NCBI GenBank assembly: GCA_965153355.1 | Contig: OZ231127.1 | Coordinates: 82,026,001 to 82,090,000 of the forward strand | Length of the DNA stretch: 64,000 nt | Origin: Flaccisagitta enflata | Taxonomy: Eukaryota > Chaetognatha > Sagittoidea > Aphragmophora | Direction of reading: 5' to 3' | Shown here: positions 1-15,696 of the stretch, piece after piece | Layout: every line of letters starts with the position of its first letter | How positions within the stretch are numbered: the stretch's first letter is position 1 | Notes under the pieces: generated by a model | Databases searched by the model: none | Told to the model about the DNA's origin: nothing | The model's input: only the letters and a program-made list of their open reading frames with translations | Position numbers and translations under genes: made by a program

Positions 1-1145
<1,145 letters not shown>

Positions 1146-1724
1146 ATATGTTGAAAACATTCATTACACTTTATCGACGAAAGGAGTTCTGGAACCGAAA
1201 AAAGAAAATGGGGATGGCACCGCGACTGAGATTCCAGACAATGGTGATGACTCTCATCATGTAGGAATATGTTTTTCATTGAGAATATATGAATGAATGT
1301 ATGAATGAATGAATGAATGAATGAATGAATGAATATTTGAATGGCAGACTGTCGAACGGACTGAAATCTATTTTTTTACATTCTGGTCTTCATTCTTCCA
1401 TCCATCCACGCAGTCATTCAACGATGTGTATGATCTGTTGGTCACGCTAATCGTCTTGTTCATCTGAATTTGTCTCATTTGTCCTTTCTGAAGGCAAACT
1501 AGTGGATTTGGAATCTCAAACTTGGAGCGTCAGCGAGAGTCGTAAGAAAGGTGCTTTGAGGGCCAAGTTGACGAACCAATCCGGGGTCATCGACCATCTG
1601 CATCATACCCTCGGAAGACTCGATAAGGAACGCGCCGACGCTTTGAGGAGGTGAAAATAGAAAAAGCGGTAGAACCGAAAGGAGCGCGCACAAACGCAAA
1701 CACACACACAAAACACACACACAT

Positions 1725-1785
<61 letters not shown>

Positions 1786-1791
1786 CACGCG

Positions 1792-1882
<91 letters not shown>

Positions 1883-2059
1883 TCAAACTTAATCTCCCAT
1901 TTTTATCACGAGTGAAGGGCTGAAAGAGCTGAAAAAACGATCGACGTCCAAGGCGTGGAAATCTCGAAGCTGAAAGAGGCCGTGGCAAAGATGAAGCAAG
2001 AAGCATCCAGAGCAGCAAACAGAGTCGAAAGTCTCAGCAAGATCATAGTGCAAAGTCAG
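1146..2059 (+). CDS. Coiled-coil protein, internal exons (partial gene)
   Basis: Three exons at 1146-1243, 1494-1650 and 1918-2059 join in a single frame (phases 2-1, 1-2, 2-0). Donors are AATG|GTGATG, GGAG|GTGAAA and TCAG|GTACAC; acceptors are TGTTCAG, TCTGAAG and GTGAAG. The joined peptide contains GKLVDLESQTWSVSESRKK, then RLDKERADALRRAERAEKT, then SKLKEAVAKMKQEASRAAN. This is a Lys/Glu/Ala-rich heptad-type helix, as in centrosomal or cytoskeletal coiled-coil proteins. No family is recognised. The 5' exons lie outside the window or are not identifiable, and the 3' end may continue at 12199. The introns hold (GAAT)n at about 1278-1335 and (CA)n at about 1697-1880. The coherent phases and codon use argue that the exons are real. 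Confidence 0.55.
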
Positions 2060-2069
2060 GTACACACTA

Positions 2070-2530
2070 TTAGTCTAATGGTTCAATAGTTCAATAGTTC
2101 AATAGTTCAGTAGTTCAATAGTTCAATAGTTCAGTAGTTCACTGAACTATTGAACTAATGAACTAATGAACTATTGAACTATTGATCTACTGGAACTTTG
2201 ATCTATTAACTATTGAACTATTGAACTAATGAACTATTGCTAATAGTTCATTGTTTAACAAATTAGTTATGTTCAGTTCAATAGATCGTAGTTCAATAGT
2301 TCAATAGCACAATAGTTCAATAGCCCAGTGTTCATTCACAAGTTCAATAGCTCATTACTTCAAGTTCATTAGTTCAATACTTCAGTAGTTCAATAGTTCA
2401 GTAGTTCTGCAGTTCTACAGTTCAATAGTTCAATAGTTCAATAGTTCAACAGTTCAACAGTTCAACAGTTCAACAGTTCAACAGTTCAACAGTACAACAG
2501 TTCAACACTTCAACAGTTCAACATGAAATC
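2070..2530. repeat. 8-bp satellite, inverted arm (AGTTCAAT)n
   Basis: Degenerate array of AGTTCAAT units. It is the reverse complement of the much larger TTGAACTA array that follows. A short stretch near 2140-2235 already switches orientation, so the boundary is a mosaic of inverted blocks. Confidence 0.85.
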
Positions 2531-3965
2531 CACTGAACTATTGAAATTATTGGAACTATTGAACTATTGGAACTATTGAAGTATTGAACTAATGAACTAC
2601 TGAACTTTTGAACTATTGAACTATTGAACTAATGAACTATTGAAGTATTGAACTATTGAACTAATTGACTTTTGAACTAATGAACTATTGAACTTTTGAA
2701 CTATTGAACTATTGAACTTTTGAACTACTGAACTATTGAACTATTGAATTATTTAACTATTAAACTACTGAACTAATGAACTTTTGAACTATTGAACTAA
2801 TGAACTATTGAACTATTGAACTATTGAACTTTTGAACTATTGAACTATTGAACTTTTGAACTATTGAACTATTGAACTATTGAACTATTGATTTTTTGAA
2901 CTATTGAACTATTGAACTATTGAACTATTGAACTACTGAACTATTGAACTATTGAACTATTGAACTATTGAACTTTTGAACTATTGAACTATTGAACTAT
3001 TGAACTATTGAACTATTGAACTTTTGAACTATTGAACTATTGAACTATTGAACTATTGAACTATTGAACTAATGAACTATTGAACTATTGAACTATTGAA
3101 CTATTGAACTATTGAACTATTGAACTATTGAACTATTGAACTATTGAACTATTGAACTATTGAACTATTGAACTATTGAACTTATGAATTATTGAACTAT
3201 TGAACTATTGAACTATTGAACTATTGAACTATTGAACTATTGAACTATTGAACTATTGAACTATTGAACTATTGAACTATTGAACTATTGAACTATTGAA
3301 CTATTGAACTATTGAACTATTGAACTATTGAACTAATGAACTTTTGAACTATTGAACTAATGAATTATTGAACTATTGAACTACTGAACTATTGAACTAT
3401 TGAACTTTTGAAGTATTGAACTATTGAACTATTGAACCATTGAACTATTGAACTATTGAACTATTGAACTATTGAACTATTGAACTAATGAACTATTGAA
3501 CTATTGAACTATTGAACTATTGAACTATTGAACTATTGAACTATTGAACTATTGAACTATTGAACTTTTGAACTATTGAACTATTGAACTATTGAACTAT
3601 TGAACTATTGAACTATTGAACTATTGAACTATTGAACTATTGAACTATTGAACTATTGAACTATTGAACTATTGAACTTTTGAACTATTGAACTATTGAA
3701 CTATTGAACTATTGAACTATTGAACTATTGAACTATTGAACTATTGAACTATTGAACTATTGAACTTTTGAACTATTGAACTATTGAACTATTGAACTAT
3801 TGAACTATTGAACTATTGAACTAATGAACTATTGAACTATTGAACTATTGAACTATTGAACTATTGAACTATTGAACTATTGAACTATTGAACTTTTGAA
3901 CTAATGAACTATTGAACTATTGAACTAATGAACTTTTGAACTATTGAACTATTGAACTAATGAAC
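2531..3965. repeat. 8-bp satellite (TTGAACTA)n, array 1
   Basis: About 1.4 kb of tandem TTGAACTA units with sparse variants (TTGAACTT, TTGAACTAA). Long perfect runs lie at about 3070-3330 and 3480-3900. There is no coding potential. Confidence 0.95.
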
Positions 3966-5178
3966 TCAAGTCCGGCCTCTCAGGCTTGAAATCTGGCCTG
4001 TCAGGCCTCAAATCTGGCCTGTCAAGCCTCAATTCCGGCCTCTCAAATTCAGCCTCTCAGGCCTCTTCTGGCCTCAAAGGCCTCAAATCTGGCCTGTAAG
4101 GCCTCACAGGTCTCAAATTAGCCCTCTCAGGCCTAAAATTAGCCCTCACAGGTCTTAGATCTAGCCTCTCAAGCCTCAAATCCAGCCTCTCTAATCTGGC
4201 CTCTCAGGCCTCAAATCTGGCCTCTCAGGCCTCAAATCCGGCCTGTCAGGCCTGATGGCCTCAAACCTAGTCTTGAGTCTCAAGTTGGCCTTGGAAAAGC
4301 CTTCATACTCTTGAAGGCTTTCAATCAGCTAATCATAACATCTCATCAACATTCTCAGGCAGGACGAATAAAAGTCCCCCTGTGTTCTACAGGACTTCGT
4401 CCCCTTTGGGGCCGCTGCCCTGCTACCCCTCACACAAATTCAGAATCATGCAAAGCAGGGCAACGGGTATCGCTGACCACATATTGCCCTTGGGCGACCT
4501 GTTGTGTATATGTGGGGAGCATGGGGTATGGATGGGGGTTGGATGCCCATGCCCCCAGCTCAAATTCTAGCCTCAAGACTCAAAACCCAGCCTCGAGGCT
4601 CAAGATCCAGCCTCGGGGCTCAAAATCTAGCCTCTAGGCTCAATATCCAGCTTCGAGGCTCAAAATCCAGCCCAGAGGCTCATATCCCAACATCAAGGCT
4701 CAATTTCTAACCTCGAGCCTCAAAACTTACTAAGCATAGGTCATCGGCCCCTTCGGGGCCATTGCCCCTCTCACCATAACACACATATACTCACAAAGTG
4801 GCAACAGGTACCGCTGACCATGTAATACTTTTGCATTTATTTCAGAGTTGCGTGTCTGCAACTAAGAATCCTTTGCGAGTGAGCAGGGGCAGTAATAGAG
4901 AGGGTCACTGGGGCATTTGTGCAAAAGCAATGAGCTCAAAACACCGAAAAAGTAAAATCTATAACCAGTCGCCCAAGGGCAATATGTGGTCAGCGATACT
5001 TGTTGCCCTGCTTTGTATGTTGGCTGTCGCAGGTGATGGCTAGCCAGCGGCTCCAAAGAGGTAAAACACAGGGGGACTTTTGCTTGATTGAGTTTGTGAG
5101 ACTGACACTTAAGCCTTGACACCAAGGCTAGGATTTGAACCTCAAGGCTGGGATTTGAGCCTAGATGCTGGAACTAGA
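3966..5178. repeat. Tandem duplication, copy A: composite repeat
   Basis: The copy starts with a degenerate GGCCTCTCAGGCCTCAAATCT-like minisatellite (about 3966-4260). Next come a unique-looking segment and dispersed motifs: CCTGTGTTCTACAGGACTTC ending in GGGGCCGCTGCCC near 4380-4425, GGGTATCGCTGACCA near 4465, and the hairpin GGCCCCTTCGGGGCC near 4748. The same block recurs 2,044 bp downstream at high identity (for example 4371 against 6415). Short reading frames in it are not conserved proteins. Confidence 0.85.
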
Positions 5179-6015
5179 TGCTGGAACTATTGAACTACTG
5201 AACTATTGAACTATTGAACTATTGAACTATTGAACTAATGAACTATTGAACTATTGAACTATTGAACTTTTGAACTATTGAACTATTGAACTATTGAACT
5301 ATTGAACTATTGAACTATTGAACTATTGAACTATTGAACTATTGAACTATTGAACTATTGAACTATTGAACTATTGAACTATTGAACTATTGAACTATTG
5401 AACTATTGAACTATTGAACTATTGAACTATTGAACTATTGAACTAATGAACTATTGAACTAATGAACTATTGAACTATTGAACTATTGAACTATTGAACT
5501 ATTGAACTATTGAACTATTGAACTATTGAACTATTGAACTATTGAACTTTTGAACTATTGAACTACTGAACTATTGAACTATTGAACTATTGAACTATTG
5601 AACTATTGAACTATTGAACTATTGAACTATTGAACTACTGAACTATTGAACTATTGAACTATTGAACTATTGAACTAATGAACTAATGAACTATTGAACT
5701 ATTGAACTATTGAACTATTGAACTATTGAACTAATGAACTTTTGAACTATTGAACTTTTGAACTATTGAACTATTGAACTATTGAACTATTGAACTTTTG
5801 AACTATTGAACTATTGAACTATTGAACTATTGAACTATTGAACTATTGAACTATTGAACTATTGAACTATTGAACTATTGAACTATTGAACTATTGAACT
5901 ATTGAACTATTGAACTATTGAACTATTGAACTATTGAACTATTGAACTAATGAACTTTTGAAGTATTGAACTTTTGAACTATTGAACTATTAAACTATTG
6001 AACTATTGAACTAAT
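5179..6015. repeat. 8-bp satellite (TTGAACTA)n, array 2
   Basis: A second array of the same 8-bp unit separates the two copies of the 2,044-bp duplication. Together with array 1 it shows that satellite plus composite block were duplicated as one unit. Confidence 0.93.
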
Positions 6016-7085
6016 GATTTCAAATCCGGCCTCTCAGGCTTGAAATCTGGCCTGTCAGGCCTCAAATCTGGCCTCTCAAGCCTCAATTCCGGCCTCTCAA
6101 ATCCGGCCTCTCCGTTCTCATCTGGCCTCAGGCCTCAAATCTGGCCTGTCAGGCCTCAAACCTGGCCTCACAGGCCTCAAAATTAGCCCTCTCAGGCCTA
6201 AAATTAGCCCTCTCAGGTCTTAGATCTAGCCTCTCAAGCCTCAAATCCAGCCTCTCAAATCTGGCCTCTCAGGCTTCAAATCCGGCCTGTCAGGCCTGAT
6301 GGACTCAAACCTAGTCTTGAGTCTCAAGTTAGCCTTGGAAAAGCCTTCTTACTCTTGAAGGCTTTCAATCAGCTAATCATAACATCTCATCAACATTTTC
6401 AGGCAGGATGAATGAAAGTCCCCCTGTGTTCTACAGGACTTCGTCCCCTTTGGGGCCGCTGCCCTGCTACCCCTCACACAAATTCACAATCATGCAAAGC
6501 AGGGCAAAGGGTATCGCTGACCACATATTGCCCTTGGGCGACCTGTTGTGTATATGTGGGGAACATGGGGTATGGATGGGGGTTGGATACCCATGCCCCC
6601 AGCTCAAATTCTAGCCTCAAGACTCAAAACCCAGCCTCGAGGCTCAAGATCCAGCCTCGGGGCTCAAAATCTAGCCTCTAGGCTCAATATCCAGCTTCGA
6701 GGCTCAAAATCCAGCCCAGAGGCTCATATCCCAACATCAAGGCTCAATTTCTAACCTCGAGCCCCAAAACTATGCATAGGTCATCGGCCCCTTCGGGGCC
6801 ATTGCCCCTCTCACCATAACACACATATACTCACAAAGTGGCAACAGGTACTGCTGACCATGTAATACTTTTGCATTTATTTCAGAGTTGCATGTCTGCA
6901 ACTAAGAATCCTGTGCGGGTGAGCAGGGGTAGTAATAGAGAGGGTCACTGGGGCATTTGTGCAGGAGCAATGAGCTCTAAACACCGAAAAAGTAAAATCT
7001 ATAACCAGTCGCCCAAGGGCAATATGTGGGCAGCGATACCTGTTGCCCTGCTTTGTATGTTGGCAATCGCAGGTGATGGCTAGCC
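6016..7085. repeat. Tandem duplication, copy B: composite repeat
   Basis: Near-identical copy of about 3972-5041, with scattered substitutions and small indels. It ends at GATGGCTAGCCAGCG. After that point the copies diverge: copy A continues into a reversed GGCTCCAAAGAGG end, copy B into GATTTGAGCC repeats. Confidence 0.88.
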
Positions 7086-7453
7086 AGCGATTTGAGCCTA
7101 GATCCTGGATTAAAGCCAAGAAGCCAGGATTTGGCCTTGAAGCTGGTATTTGAGCCGGGATTTGAGCTGGGATTTGAGCCTCAGGGCTGAGATTTGAGCC
7201 TCCAAGCTGGGACTTGAGCCTCCATGCTGGATTTTGGCCGAAAGTACCCCCATGTTCTACAGGACATCGTCCCCTTTGGAGCCGCTGCCCAAAATGGGGA
7301 CCCACTGACCAACCTGCCCATGGATGGACGGACATAGCGGGGTGCAGTCATGTAACACGCGACTAAAAAAACAGAGAAAGGAAAAATAGCGTTAGATGGT
7401 CAGCGGTACCCGTTGCCCCTATGTGAGTGTATGTGGGTGTGAGGTGGTTAGAG
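7086..7453. repeat. Dispersed-repeat mosaic
   Basis: Contains GATTTGAGCC minisatellite units, another CTACAGGACATCGTCCCC...CCGCTGCCC end (about 7253-7291), the 3' end of a SINE-like unit (ACACGCGACTAAAAA near 7350) and GGTCAGCGGTACCCGTTGCCC (about 7398). All of these motifs recur elsewhere in the window. Confidence 0.7.
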
Positions 7454-8035
7454 GGGCAGCGGCCCCGAAGGGGCTGATGACCTATGCTGTTGTTATTTGG
7501 GCCTCAAGGATGGAATTAGGGCCTGGAGGCTGGGATTGGGGCCTTGAGGCTTGGATTAGGGCCTTGAGGCTGGGATTTGAGCTTTGAGGCTGTGATTTCA
7601 GCTTCAAAGCTGAGATTTGAACTTCGAGGCTGGGATTTGAGCTTTGAGGTTGGGATTTGAGCTTCGGGGCAGGGAATTGAGCTTGGAAGCTGGTAATTGA
7701 GCTTCGAGGCTAGGATTTGAGCTTCAAGGCTGGGATTTGTGCCTTGAGACTGGGATTTGAGCTTAAGGGCTGGGATTTGAGCCTGGAGGCTGGGATTTGA
7801 GCTTCAAAGCGGGGATTTGAGCCAAAAGATTGGAATATGAGCGATGAAGCTAGGATTTAAGCCATAAGGTTGGAATTTGAGCCCTGAGCCTGGGATTCAA
7901 GCTCGAGACTGTGATTTAGGCTTGAGGCTGCGATTGAGCTTCGAAGCCAGGGGGGGGGGGACGAGAAGAAGGAGGAGGAGAAAATTTCTCCCTGTGTGAA
8001 CGCATAGGTCATCGGCCCCTTCGGGGCCGCTGCCC
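7454..8035. mobile_element. Foldback element, GGGCAGCGGCCCC family, copy 1
   Basis: Bounded by GGGCAGCGGCCCCGAAGGGG...GATGACCTATGC on the left and its inverse GCATAGGTCATCGGCCCCTTCGGGG...GCTGCCC on the right. The interior is an exact-period 20-bp minisatellite (GGGATTTGAG + CYTNRAGGCT). Each end contains its own hairpin, GGCCCC-TTC-GGGGCC. It has no coding capacity, so it would be non-autonomous. No clear target duplication was seen. Confidence 0.7.
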
Positions 8036-8078
8036 AAAAGGTAGAAAAATGAATCATTTCCTTTCTCCAAAATAAAAA

Positions 8079-8247
8079 AAGGCCAGATACACGGCAATCC
8101 AGTCGCGGACGGTTGGGCAGGAGCAGTAATGCGAAAATTGCTCGCAATTCAAAAATGCTATGGACGGACAGACAGATGGAGCAACGGACCAACAAACCTA
8201 CCAACCGACACGGCAATGTGTAGAGTCTGGTGTCAGCGACTAAAAAT
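8079..8247 (+). mobile_element. SINE-like short interspersed unit, copy 1
   Basis: Starts GGCCAGATACACGGC...AGTCGCGGACGG and ends CGACACGGCAATGTGTAGAGTC...GCGACTAAAAA. The same ends recur about 150-185 bp apart at 11668, 22987 (minus) and 40194 (minus). The A-run at the 3' end suggests a retroposed SINE, but I could not place a convincing RNA polymerase III A/B box. Confidence 0.6.
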
Positions 8248-9930
8248 GTTTTTCTTTAAAATGAAGATCAAAAATAATTCTTTCCTCTAGACTTATGCAA
8301 CAGGGTGCCTTTTTATTTATGAAAAATGAATGTGATTAATGAAATTTTGATGGCACAGTCAAAATGGCTCTAATGGCAAATGTCACGGTTCCACAGCATG
8401 CTTGAGGGCCCGACTTTCTGCCAATCTATGTTGGCCCAAGCTTCAGATACAGCATTATAAATGAATTAAATGGTTCAAAGACATTCATAACTACCCAGTG
8501 TACAATTTCAAACCATTTTTTGTGACCCTCCCTACCCCTAGAGGGTCTAAAAATTTGTTCAAAGAGCTCTTTTTGGCGTGTCTCCATTCTGTCTCCTGTA
8601 AGAAATAGCAAGCAAAACCAATCAAAAAATGTTGCATCTTATGATATTATGAGTGTTTATCAACTAGTATCAATCCCACAGGATATACAAAAAAATTCAA
8701 CTCACTACTCAATCAATAAGTTGTCAAAAAATGGTATAAAAATCAAATTTACCCCTTCTCGATTTTTTTACTTTTTTTCTCTCAAGATTGAATGTTATGA
8801 TATTTATTTTTTTAAACCTCATTTATCTTAAACATTAAGCGTTTTTTTTCTTGCAATTCGATGGACAACAACTTGAAGGACATTTCCCTCCATTTTCATG
8901 TTATTGGGTTGATCCTATGCAGAGAAATGGTTTTTTTCTTGGAGCGTATCAATTCGCGCACACCCCCAAACTTGATCCTAACGCATACCTAACGCTTTAA
9001 ATATGCCACTATGGTGTGAAAATGAAACAATTCACATAAAATCTGACCACACCATGTGAAAGAGCGTGAAATTTTGATTCTCCTCTGATAATTTGCTACC
9101 TTAACTCTTAGGCATTTCGTCACAATGAGATTTTACATTTTGTTGGTCCTGAAGTGTGAACAGAATTGATACGCTTATCGACGGCTCATCGTAGTTAATT
9201 CTTTGTTTCCACACAGCGCTTCTCACACAAATGCGCGATGCTTTTGTGTCTTAATTTGGTAAAATTTCTTAAAATCAAAATTGGCATATCTCAGGAACTG
9301 TTTGAGCTAGCCCATTGAAATTTTGCATGGTTGATACCTAGACTAAAAGGGTCCGTTGCCTAGATTCTGATGGGACCTAAAAAATGTCATGCAGTCCAAC
9401 CAGACCAACCAGCCTACCAGATGAAAAAATTAAAAAATGGCATAACTTCCATAATAATTGTCCGATCTGGTTGAAATTTTGCATGAAGCTTCCTTTAAAG
9501 GTTCCTCATCACTGGCTTGAATAAGCGCTTGGGTAAAAAAAATTTTCTCCAACAGCTCACCCAGCCAGAAATGGTACTAAAGAGATTTAAAAAATTAAAA
9601 ATTTCTTAGCAACATATGATCACACATGAATGCTTCAACGTTATCAATAAGAAATATACTGTCATATTGTTTCTTTATTGTATTTAGCTAAATTCTTTAG
9701 AAATAAAACTGCCTATAATACCTTTTTAAGCCTAATTTGCATGAAAAATGAGCGTACTTAAGAAAATCCAAGTATAGATCCATATGTAATAATAGCTAGG
9801 CTACATAATGATGTATGATTTTCTTCAATTTTCCAACATGTAAAATTGACGAATTCCACCCGTCCTCAGTTGGCTTAGCATGACACCAGCCTAATGGATT
9901 TCCGCCTCTTACAGAAAAGGGGGCCTGGTC
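8248..9930. other. AT-rich non-coding stretch
   Basis: About 1.7 kb of AT-rich DNA with no supportable gene. Phrases such as GGAACTGTTTGAGCTAGCCCA and CATAACTTCCATAATAATTG have the look of old repeat sequence. A loose inverted pair (GTATCAATTC near 8947, GAATTGATAC near 9166) hints at another decayed foldback element. Confidence 0.5.
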
Positions 9931-11667
<1,737 letters not shown>

Positions 11668-11850
11668 GGCCGGATACACGGCTACCAAAGTCGCGTACGG
11701 GTGGGCAGGGGCCATATTTGTGGTCACCAGATCATTTGGGCAGGAGCTGTGAGGTCAAAGAAATAAAATCATAAAAAAAAGTAAAGTGTGGCCGACCGAC
11801 CGACCGGCGGACAAAGCGGGTTGTAGAGTCGCGCGCACGCGACTAAAAAA
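11668..11850 (+). mobile_element. SINE-like short interspersed unit, copy 2
   Basis: GGCCGGATACACGGCTACC at the 5' end and GTAGAGTCGCGCGCACGCGA followed by CTAAAAAA at the 3' end. It is preceded by (GAAA)n. A second, degenerate copy follows directly (about 11860-12018), ending in GACCGACCGACAGACATAGC. Confidence 0.65.
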
Positions 11851-12198
11851 AGAAAACATTACACAGCTACCCAAGTCGCGTGTGAGACAGCGGATGCGAT
11901 GGCTAGGGGCAGAGATGAAAAAGGCATACCAAGCATTAGGGCAAGAAAATTGTGGAAAAACTAGCCTTCAATGCCGCAAAGGCAACCATTACGGACCGAC
12001 CGACAGACATAGCGAGTAATAGAGGGTAAGAAAGAAAAAAAGAAAGTCGGAAAGACACCGAAGGAAAAAGAAAAAAGGAAAAGAAAGAAACGGAAAAAAG
12101 AAAAAAAGAAAAAAAGAAAGAAAGAATGTGAATCTAGAGAACAAACAAATAAAGGAAAGGAAAGGAAGGTACCAATAAAATTCACTTTTGCGCCCCAG

Positions 12199-12345
12199 GA
12201 GAGGTGTGTCAACAATGATGAAAGGAGAGAACTTTCAAAATTTTGTCATGCGGTTGTTAACCGGGGAAGTCTACTGCGGCATCTCATTTTCAGAGAGGCC
12301 ACGCGAACCACCACAATGGGCTATGCTAATAGTGGATCTTTTTGT
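12199..12345 (+). CDS. Candidate internal exon (49 codons)
   Basis: An open block lies between a good acceptor (TTGCGCCCCAG|GAG) and a good donor (TTTTTGT|GTAAGA), phase 0 on both sides. It reads ERCVNNDERRELSKFCHAVV then NRGSLLRHLIFREATRTTT. The coiled-coil exon ending at 2059 also ends in phase 0, so it could be the next exon across a 10-kb repeat-filled intron. No following exon was found and no homology is recognised. Confidence 0.35.
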
Positions 12346-12645
12346 GTAAGATTCCATCAATATCGTGTCAACTAGCTTTCAGCCTCAAGCATACACTCTT
12401 TTTTTTTCTTAAGGACCGGTAAATTTTTTCTGAAGCTAGGATGTCCTTAAATTTTTGTTGATTTCAAGCTGAAATGTTCCTAGCATGTCCTTAATAATTT
12501 TCAAGATCTGGTTATCAATATACAGTGAGATATATAATACATAGTATAAATAGATATTTCATATTAGTTTTTATTTATTTAAAACTTATTTTTTTATTGT
12601 AAAGCAAGAAATCATTATTTTTTTTTTTTTTTTAAGAAAATACTA
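12346..12645. other. AT-rich non-coding spacer
   Basis: No gene or repeat structure is visible apart from T-rich runs. It leads into the MITE target duplication at 12646. Confidence 0.5.
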
Positions 12646-12653
12646 GAAAGAAT

Positions 12654-12909
12654 GGTACTGTTTTCGAAGTCGGTGATGTCTTTTGTTCTACTTACTTTCT
12701 AAGCATTTTTTTTATTTAGGGTTTGGGGTAGGGTTAGGGTTAAGGTTGGGGTCGGGGGTAGTTTTAGGGTTAGGGTTAGGGCTAGCGTTAGGGCTAGGTG
12801 AGGGCTGGGTCTCATACATTTCAACCCGAATCTACTTGAATTAAAGCTTCGCCCAAGCGGGGAAACCCGAAAGAAACAAAAGATCTGTATTGTCTTAGAA
12901 ATTTTTTCC
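12654..12909. mobile_element. 256-bp MITE-like element, copy 1
   Basis: Begins GGTACTGTTTTCGAAGTC and ends TAGAAATTTTTTCC. It is flanked by a perfect 8-bp duplication GAAAGAAT (12646-12653 and 12910-12917). A second copy lies at 19085. The termini share only an imperfect inverted repeat (GG...TTTC.AA). The interior carries a telomere-like GGGTTAGGGTTAGGG stretch on the plus strand. It is non-coding. Confidence 0.8.
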
Positions 12910-12917
12910 GAAAGAAT

Positions 12918-13482
<565 letters not shown>

Positions 13483-15230
13483 ATGGACAGACTTAAAGAA
13501 GAAATTCTAGATGCAAAACGAGAAGGAGAGATAATCTTGTGTATGGATGTAAATGCAAAAGTAGGTCTGATGGGCGAATTAATGTCGCGAAATGGAAGGC
13601 TGATGACACAGATGTTTGAGGAATGTGAAATCATTGTGATGAATGGAACCGAAAAATGTAATGGCACTATTACAAGACAAAATCGCAGTAGGCCGACAGA
13701 AAAGTCAGCTATCGATTTCGTAACAGCATCTTACCAAGCATCAAACTGGATCAAGGTAATTGACATAGATGAAAGCGGTGATTTCAGATTTCGAGGTAAA
13801 AAAGAAACAGATCATAATACTATAATAATAAAATTAGAAATTGACAAAATAAACAAGACAAATGAAGAAAAAATCGTCAAATGGAATCTAAAAGCCCCAG
13901 AAGAAAAATGGATGCTCTTTCGTGAAAAACTGGCAAGGCAAAAAGACAATGCTAAGTTTATAATGAGTAATACCAACAAAGACATGAATGAAAGATACAG
14001 AGAAATACAAAAATTGATCTATAAAGCTGCAATTGAATCTATCGGCAGATCAACAGTTAAGAAAAATTTCAAACCCAAGCCATCCAGAGAAATGAAACAA
14101 CTGAGTAAAGAGAGAAGAGTAATGAAAAAAGACTTTGAGAATGAGACAAATGAAGTTCTGAAGGGTGAAAAACAGGATCGCTACATTGGAAAACAAAATG
14201 AAATAAAGGAATTAGCTGTCAGTGAGGAACAAACAAGGGCTGTTACAAGATTCCAGAAAATGATAAAGAGTGGACCTAACGGACATTGGGATGAAAGAAA
14301 GCGTATGAGAAAAGACAATATGGGCGAATGGTGTGTGGTAAAGAACGAGGCAGGAGAGAGAGTATTTGATCCTGAAGAAGGTAAAAAAGTAAATGCTAGA
14401 TATTATGAAGACTTGTATGCCAAAAAAACGAGTGCCTCACCACGACTACCATGACTATGTAAGCCAACAGATGCCCATCCTTTCCTCTGATACCACCGAT
14501 ACTAGAGAAATAGACCAGATACCGACAAAAAAGGAGATAGAAGCCGCTATAAAAAACAAAAAGAATAAAAAAGCAACTACAGACTGGGATAATGAAATAT
14601 TGAAAAGGGGGGGGGTGAACCTATGATCGATATATTATACTATGAAAAATTTACTACAAAAAATTTTTGAAGAAAAATGTTTTTCAAAATCAACTGAAAA
14701 TCTAAAAATAAACAAAACATTCAAAAGTTACTTATTCCTGTATAGTATATGCTTCCACTCATATACTCACCTATCCAATTTTAGGTACGACCTAATTTTA
14801 GTGGTTAATGAATATCAAAACCTTTGGATAAGTAATTTTTATGCAGAAAACAAGACTTTTGTCTCACAATTAAACAAAAAAATATTTTTTTTTCTTTTTT
14901 TTATGTATGCTATTGGGTTAGGGGATAAAAGTTAGCGCTGACTTCTGGCATTGACTGGGATAATCAATTCAGCAAGAGTTACATCTAATTGAAAAAAAGG
15001 AACTATGGGTGTCCGACGTCCTAGTGGCTACCCTTCCTCTCAATTAAACAAAGGGGGTGGGACTTTGGACAATTTATACTAAATGTTTGTTAAAGGGAAA
15101 TCTTAGTGATTGGAGGAAAGGGAATTCATCTTCAAAGAAGATATATCATGGGATGATAGGTCACCATGAAGGGTAAAATTTACTTTCCCATATTTAGAAA
15201 AAAATCCAAGTTTTTGAATATTTTACTATA

Positions 15231-15573
15231 CCGTATTTCCTGTAATTAGCGCCCCGGGCGCTTTTGAAATTGAAATGAAAAACTGTCATTTTCAACCTAC
15301 AATTAGCGCCCCCTCATTCACTCATGAACAGATGATTTTATATGAAACCTACTATTTTTGACAAAAAACTGGTAATTCAGTGCAATGAAGCATCAAAACA
15401 GAGAATATTTTAGCATTGCAACCATTTTTATGATTTCTTTGCCAGTAAAAAAATTTATTTACAATGAATTTATTAAGACTTTTTCCCAAACTATAGTTTT
15501 GTCATTAGTCTTCTCTTTCTTGAAAAGGGGGGGGCGCTAATTAGAGGGGGGGCGATAAATGCAGGAAATACGG
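15231..15573. mobile_element. Mariner-type MITE with TA target site
   Basis: Terminal inverted repeats CCGTATTTCCTG...CAGGAAATACGG lie directly between TA dinucleotides (15229-15230 and 15574-15575). The inner arms also pair (TAATTAGCGCCCC against GGGGGCGCTAATTA). The 343-bp size and absence of a reading frame fit a non-autonomous Tc1/mariner-like element. Confidence 0.75.
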
Positions 15574-15696
15574 TATCCAGTTTCTGGTCATCAGTTGGAG
15601 ACCTGCACCCTAAAGTGAGTTTCGGTCCTTTAACTCCAATACTCAGGTGCAGGCGGACCCACCAAAAAGTGCCTTCGCTGGATAAAGATAAATACT

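Noticed and set aside
2531-3965. Possible CRISPR-like array
   Set aside because: Direct head-to-tail 8-bp units with no spacers, in a eukaryotic genome.
4311-7335. Frames of 60-150 codons in the composite repeats
   Set aside because: They recur with the repeats, have no domain signature and are interrupted differently in each copy.
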